From positions 1 to 18,054 of the forward strand of contig JAGHBX010000073.1 in the NCBI GenBank assembly GCA_021160785.1: a stretch of 18,054 nt of DNA. Direction: 5' to 3'. Position numbers and translations under genes: made by a program. The notes under the pieces are model-generated. The model was not told the origin of the DNA and searched no databases. It was given only the letters and a program-made list of their open reading frames with translations. Shown in pieces: positions 16,444 through 18,054 of the stretch (positions are counted from its first letter, which is position 1; each line of letters begins with the position of its first letter). Origin of the DNA: Planctomycetota bacterium (GTDB lineage: Bacteria > Planctomycetota > Phycisphaerae > Sedimentisphaerales > Anaerohalosphaeraceae).

Positions 16444-16623
16444 ATGAAGATGCCAATATTATTTGCTTCGTGTATTCTTGTTATGTATACCGTTTCTCGT
16501 GCAGACATCCCCGAAAACATCTACAACATCCCCACACCCGGCCCACTCATCCTCACAGGCATAGGCATAGCCTCTATAGGCTGCCTCCACAGAAAAAAAA
16601 GACTATGCTCCCTTTCAACCTAA
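16444..16623 (+). CDS. Minimal secreted peptide with PEP-CTERM-like sorting tail
   Basis: 59 residues. Residues 1-20 are a signal peptide (one Lys, a hydrophobic core, and S-R-A before a predicted cut after residue 20). Residues 29-53 look like a PEP-CTERM-type tripartite tail: the short motif IPTPGPL, the hydrophobic stretch ILTGIGIASIGCL, then HRKKR. Only about ten residues (DIPENIYNIP) lie between. Proteins with such tails are cut and possibly anchored or released by an exosortase in EPS-producing bacteria; no exosortase is in the window. A strong ribosome-binding site and a hairpin 2 bases after the stop argue for a real gene. It could instead be a decayed remnant of a longer protein or a membrane peptide. 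The motif is a T-P-G variant, not the canonical PEP. Confidence 0.6.
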   Translation: MKMPILFASCILVMYTVSRADIPENIYNIPTPGPLILTGIGIASIGCLHRKKRLCSLST

Positions 16624-16624
16624 A

Positions 16625-16656
16625 TAAATACATGCGCAGCGTGCATCCTGTATTTA
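16625..16656 (+). terminator. Stem-loop after the peptide gene, possible terminator
   Basis: TAAATAC (16625-16631) pairs with GTATTTA (16650-16656), and ATGCGC (16632-16637) with GTGCAT (16641-16646) around an AGC loop, with a 3-base bulge CCT. It begins 2 bases after the stop codon. The T-run that follows is poor, so it may terminate weakly or protect the mRNA end. Confidence 0.5.
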
Positions 16657-16787
16657 ACACCCTCTTTAATAAGTGAGTGGCCGCCCCACAACCACAATGT
16701 CCCCTGACACGAGCCCCCGTCATCGCACAAGTCAGCAACATCCTCCGCACTAAGTTCTGTCCATCCCAATCCTAATAGTCCATTTCC

Positions 16788-16807
16788 TGTCTAATTTCAT
16801 GTAGACA
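16788..16807. repeat. Perfect inverted repeat, operator-like
   Basis: TGTCTA and TAGACA are 6-base arms around an 8-base spacer, a 20-base dyad of the size bound by dimeric HTH proteins. It lies 78 bases upstream of the tRNA -35 box and about 400 bases downstream of the LuxR-type gene. Chance occurrence is possible for 6-base arms. Confidence 0.4.
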
Positions 16808-16842
16808 AAATATCATTTCAAAGCAACGGATTCTGCAGAAAA

Positions 16843-16861
16843 TTGGTGCACTTTGGTGCAC
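16843..16861. repeat. Two direct copies of TTGGTGCAC, one helical turn apart
   Basis: The two 9-base copies start 10 bases apart, so their GTGCAC palindromes face the same side of the helix. They end 24 bases before the -35 box of the tRNA promoter, a position used by upstream activators. Confidence 0.45.
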
Positions 16862-16885
16862 CGCCTGTTTTTGCCGAGAAACCAG

Positions 16886-16915
16886 TTGACACCCTGTGTA
16901 GGAGGTCGTTATATT
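16886..16915 (+). promoter_or_regulatory. Sigma-70-type promoter of tRNA-Arg
   Basis: TTGACA (16886-16891) is followed, 17 bases on, by TTATAT (16909-16914), or 18 bases on by TATATT (16910-16915). Transcription would start near 16921-16922, about 13 bases before the tRNA. The consensus -35 box fits a strongly expressed stable RNA. Confidence 0.75.
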
Positions 16916-16934
16916 ACCGCGACTTAGAGTACAA

Positions 16935-17008
16935 GCGCCCGTAGCTCAGTTGGATAGAGCAACGGATTTCTAATCCGTAGGTCGCACGTTCGAGTCGTGC
17001 CGGGCGTG
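16935..17008 (+). tRNA. tRNA-Arg (anticodon UCU)
   Basis: 74 bases fold into a full cloverleaf. The acceptor stem is GCGCCCG with CGGGCGT, the D arm GCTC/GAGC, the anticodon stem ACGGA/TCCGT and the T arm GCACG/CGTGC with loop TTCGAGT. The loop TTTCTAA puts TCT at positions 34-36, so it reads AGA (and AGG by wobble) arginine codons. The discriminator is G and no CCA is encoded. The first acceptor pair is G-U instead of the usual G-C. It has its own promoter and terminator, so it is a single-gene unit. Confidence 0.95.
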
Positions 17009-17017
17009 GTAGTTTTT

Positions 17018-17051
17018 GAGCCTGTGTCAGTCGATGACATGGGCTCTTTTT
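17018..17051 (+). terminator. Rho-independent terminator after tRNA-Arg
   Basis: GAGCCTGTGTCA (17018-17029) pairs with TGACATGGGCTC (17035-17046) as a 12-pair stem with two G-T pairs and a 5-base loop, followed by TTTTT (17047-17051). It begins 10 bases after the tRNA. Confidence 0.88.
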
Positions 17052-17320
17052 CCCCTACATACAAAAATCTCGTAACGCCCCGCATATACAGCACTTACAA
17101 GAGACAGTCAAAGACATACAGCGTCAGGCAATGCCGTTAAATACCTTCAGAGCCTGAAAAAACTGCAAAAACTCCGTGTTTTGTGCCTATCCGCAGGGGC
17201 GAATTAACTCATTCTGATGTAATTCTCCAAACCGGTCTTGATTTCCTGCTGGCAGTTTGTTCTAATAGTGAGACAACCTTGTGGATGCACCATGACGGAG
17301 GAACGGGTCAGATTTTTGTG
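17052..17320. other. Intergenic region between convergent tRNA and lamin-tail gene
   Basis: I see no gene, repeat or clear terminator for the minus-strand gene here. Short open frames across it have no ribosome-binding site and no recognisable content. Confidence 0.5.
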
Positions 17321-18054
17321 TCACTGCCCCGGCGAGGGGTCGTCGGCTTGCCAGTTTGCCAAATCGTTGCCGTAGTCGGCTAAGACTTTGCGGGTCAGGG
17401 ATTTTCCGCCGCCGTCAGGAGTGGTCGGCCAAGGGTCATCGCCTACGGGATGTGAGCCGTCACTGTAGTTTACCCGGTCAATTCGAATTTCCGGTACTTC
17501 AAATGTGATCGGATCGGGCTCGCCGGGCTGTATCAGCGTCACCTTCTCTCCGCCGTTATCGAGCGCGCCGGGGTACGGCCCGTAGATATCTATACCGGCG
17601 GAGATGCCGTATGTCGAACGGAATGCCGCCGGGTCGCCACGTGTGACCAGGATGGTCTCGTTGGCGGAAAGCGTAACGCCCGGTGGAAAGGCGTAGCTTA
17701 CACCCTTGATCCGCCATGTATTCGCCGGGTTGGCCGGATCGTAAAGGTAAACCGTGCCGCCGGTGAGATTAGTCAGTTCAATGTATTCGGCATCGGAGTC
17801 GGGAGCCTGCGGATTGTACATAATCTCACTTATCACTACCGGACCGATGATCGGATCATTATTGTTGGCATAGCCCTTGGTGACCGTCAGCAGCCGGACA
17901 AAGTCATCTGACCCGTCGGTCTTGATATACATACCGAGAGTCACGCCATTTTCGGCGGCGCCGAAGTTTTCCTGCTCGGTGCTGTATTCGCCCGTGAGTA
18001 CGCCGCCCGCTCCGGAAGTAAGGTAAACGTCCTCGCCATGTTCGCTCAGGCCGA
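17321..18054 (-). CDS. Lamin-tail-domain (LTD) surface/secreted protein, C-terminal part
   Basis: Partial gene: the frame is open to the end of the window, so the N-terminus is missing and 244 residues are visible. It contains a lamin-tail domain: GPVVISEIMYNPQAPDSD, AEYIELTNLTGGTVYLYD, WRIKGVSYAFPPGVTLSANE, then ETILVTRGDPAAFR and GALDNGGEKVTLIQPGE. Residues before it (LSEHGEDVYLTSGAGGVLTG) look like the end of another LTD-like unit, as in tandem arrays of large planctomycete and verrucomicrobial exported proteins. It ends in GGGKSLTRKV ... NWQADDPSPGQ and a TGA. No dockerin, PEP-CTERM or sortase tail follows, so how it is retained is unknown. It is convergent with the tRNA gene and outside the EPS operon. 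Role as a cell-surface or carbohydrate-associated module is inferred from the family only. Confidence 0.85.
   Translation of the reverse strand, partial: GLSEHGEDVYLTSGAGGVLTGEYSTEQENFGAAENGVTLGMYIKTDGSDDFVRLLTVTKGYANNNDPIIGPVVISEIMYNPQAPDSDAEYIELTNLTGGTVYLYDPANPANTWRIKGVSYAFPPGVTLSANETILVTRGDPAAFRSTYGISAGIDIYGPYPGALDNGGEKVTLIQPGEPDPITFEVPEIRIDRVNYSDGSHPVGDDPWPTTPDGGGKSLTRKVLADYGNDLANWQADDPSPGQ

Larger units (their letters stand above)
16657..16885. other. Non-coding stretch between the peptide gene and the tRNA promoter
   Basis: I see no convincing gene. It contains an inverted repeat, TGTCTA (16788-16793) and TAGACA (16802-16807) with 8 bases between. It also contains two direct copies of TTGGTGCAC (16843-16851 and 16853-16861), each holding the palindrome GTGCAC. 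Both are reported separately as possible regulator sites. The rest shows no structure that I recognise. Confidence 0.5.

Noticed and set aside
16935..17320. Possible integration site at the 3' end of the tRNA
   Set aside because: No integrase, no repeat of the tRNA 3' end and no mobile-element gene in the window.
17183..17383. 66-codon plus-strand frame after the tRNA
   Set aside because: No ribosome-binding site and no similarity recognised; it runs into the lamin-tail gene on the opposite strand.
1..18054. CRISPR array, insertion sequence or transposase
   Set aside because: No spaced repeat array, terminal inverted repeat pair or transposase motif was seen on either strand.

Overview
The window is the distal part of a large exopolysaccharide (EPS)/capsule biosynthesis operon read on the + strand, followed by a small regulatory/secreted-peptide module, a tRNA-Arg gene and the end of a convergent surface-protein gene. 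The organism is most likely a member of the Planctomycetota (Phycisphaerae-like). This is inference from the mix of gene types: a Wzy/BY-kinase EPS locus, a single-domain LuxR-type regulator, a PEP-CTERM-like sorting signal and a lamin-tail-domain protein with low paralogue complexity. No marker gene in the window proves it.

Layout. 7-3963: four consecutive family 2 glycosyltransferases, the second and third being tandem duplicates. 3989-9885: a multi-spanning Wzy/O-antigen-ligase-like protein, a zinc-ribbon class I SAM methyltransferase, a fifth family 2 glycosyltransferase, a PaaK/CapK-type adenylate-forming enzyme and a GT4-like (TuaH-like) glycosyltransferase. 9948-10894: a split two-subunit glycosyltransferase of the PssD/PssE (Alg14/Alg13) type. 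10961-16038: a degenerate nucleotide-sugar pyrophosphorylase with a left-handed beta-helix, a Wzc-type polysaccharide co-polymerase/tyrosine kinase, and a fusion of a second degenerate pyrophosphorylase plus beta-helix to a priming sugar-phosphate transferase. 16075-16623: a LuxR-type HTH protein and a 59-residue peptide that is almost only a signal peptide plus a PEP-CTERM-like tail. 16935-17051: tRNA-Arg(UCU) with its own promoter and terminator. 17321-18054: the C-terminal part of a lamin-tail-domain protein on the - strand.

How it fits together. The priming transferase would load the first sugar phosphate on undecaprenyl phosphate. The seven or so glycosyltransferases would build the repeat unit, and the methyltransferase and PaaK-like enzyme would supply decorations. 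The Wzy-like protein would polymerise, and the Wzc-like kinase would set chain length and gate export. A flippase (Wzx), an outer-membrane exporter (Wza/OPX) and exosortase are not in the window and presumably lie upstream or elsewhere. Short gaps, 4-8 base overlaps and in-phase Shine-Dalgarno sites point to one long transcription unit from before position 1 to about 16040.

The most unusual feature is the pair of nucleotidyltransferase-like proteins that have lost the nucleotide-binding signature, one of them fused to the priming enzyme, flanking the BY-kinase. They look like pseudoenzymes that could sense sugar nucleotides. Second is the minimal PEP-CTERM-like peptide downstream of the LuxR protein.
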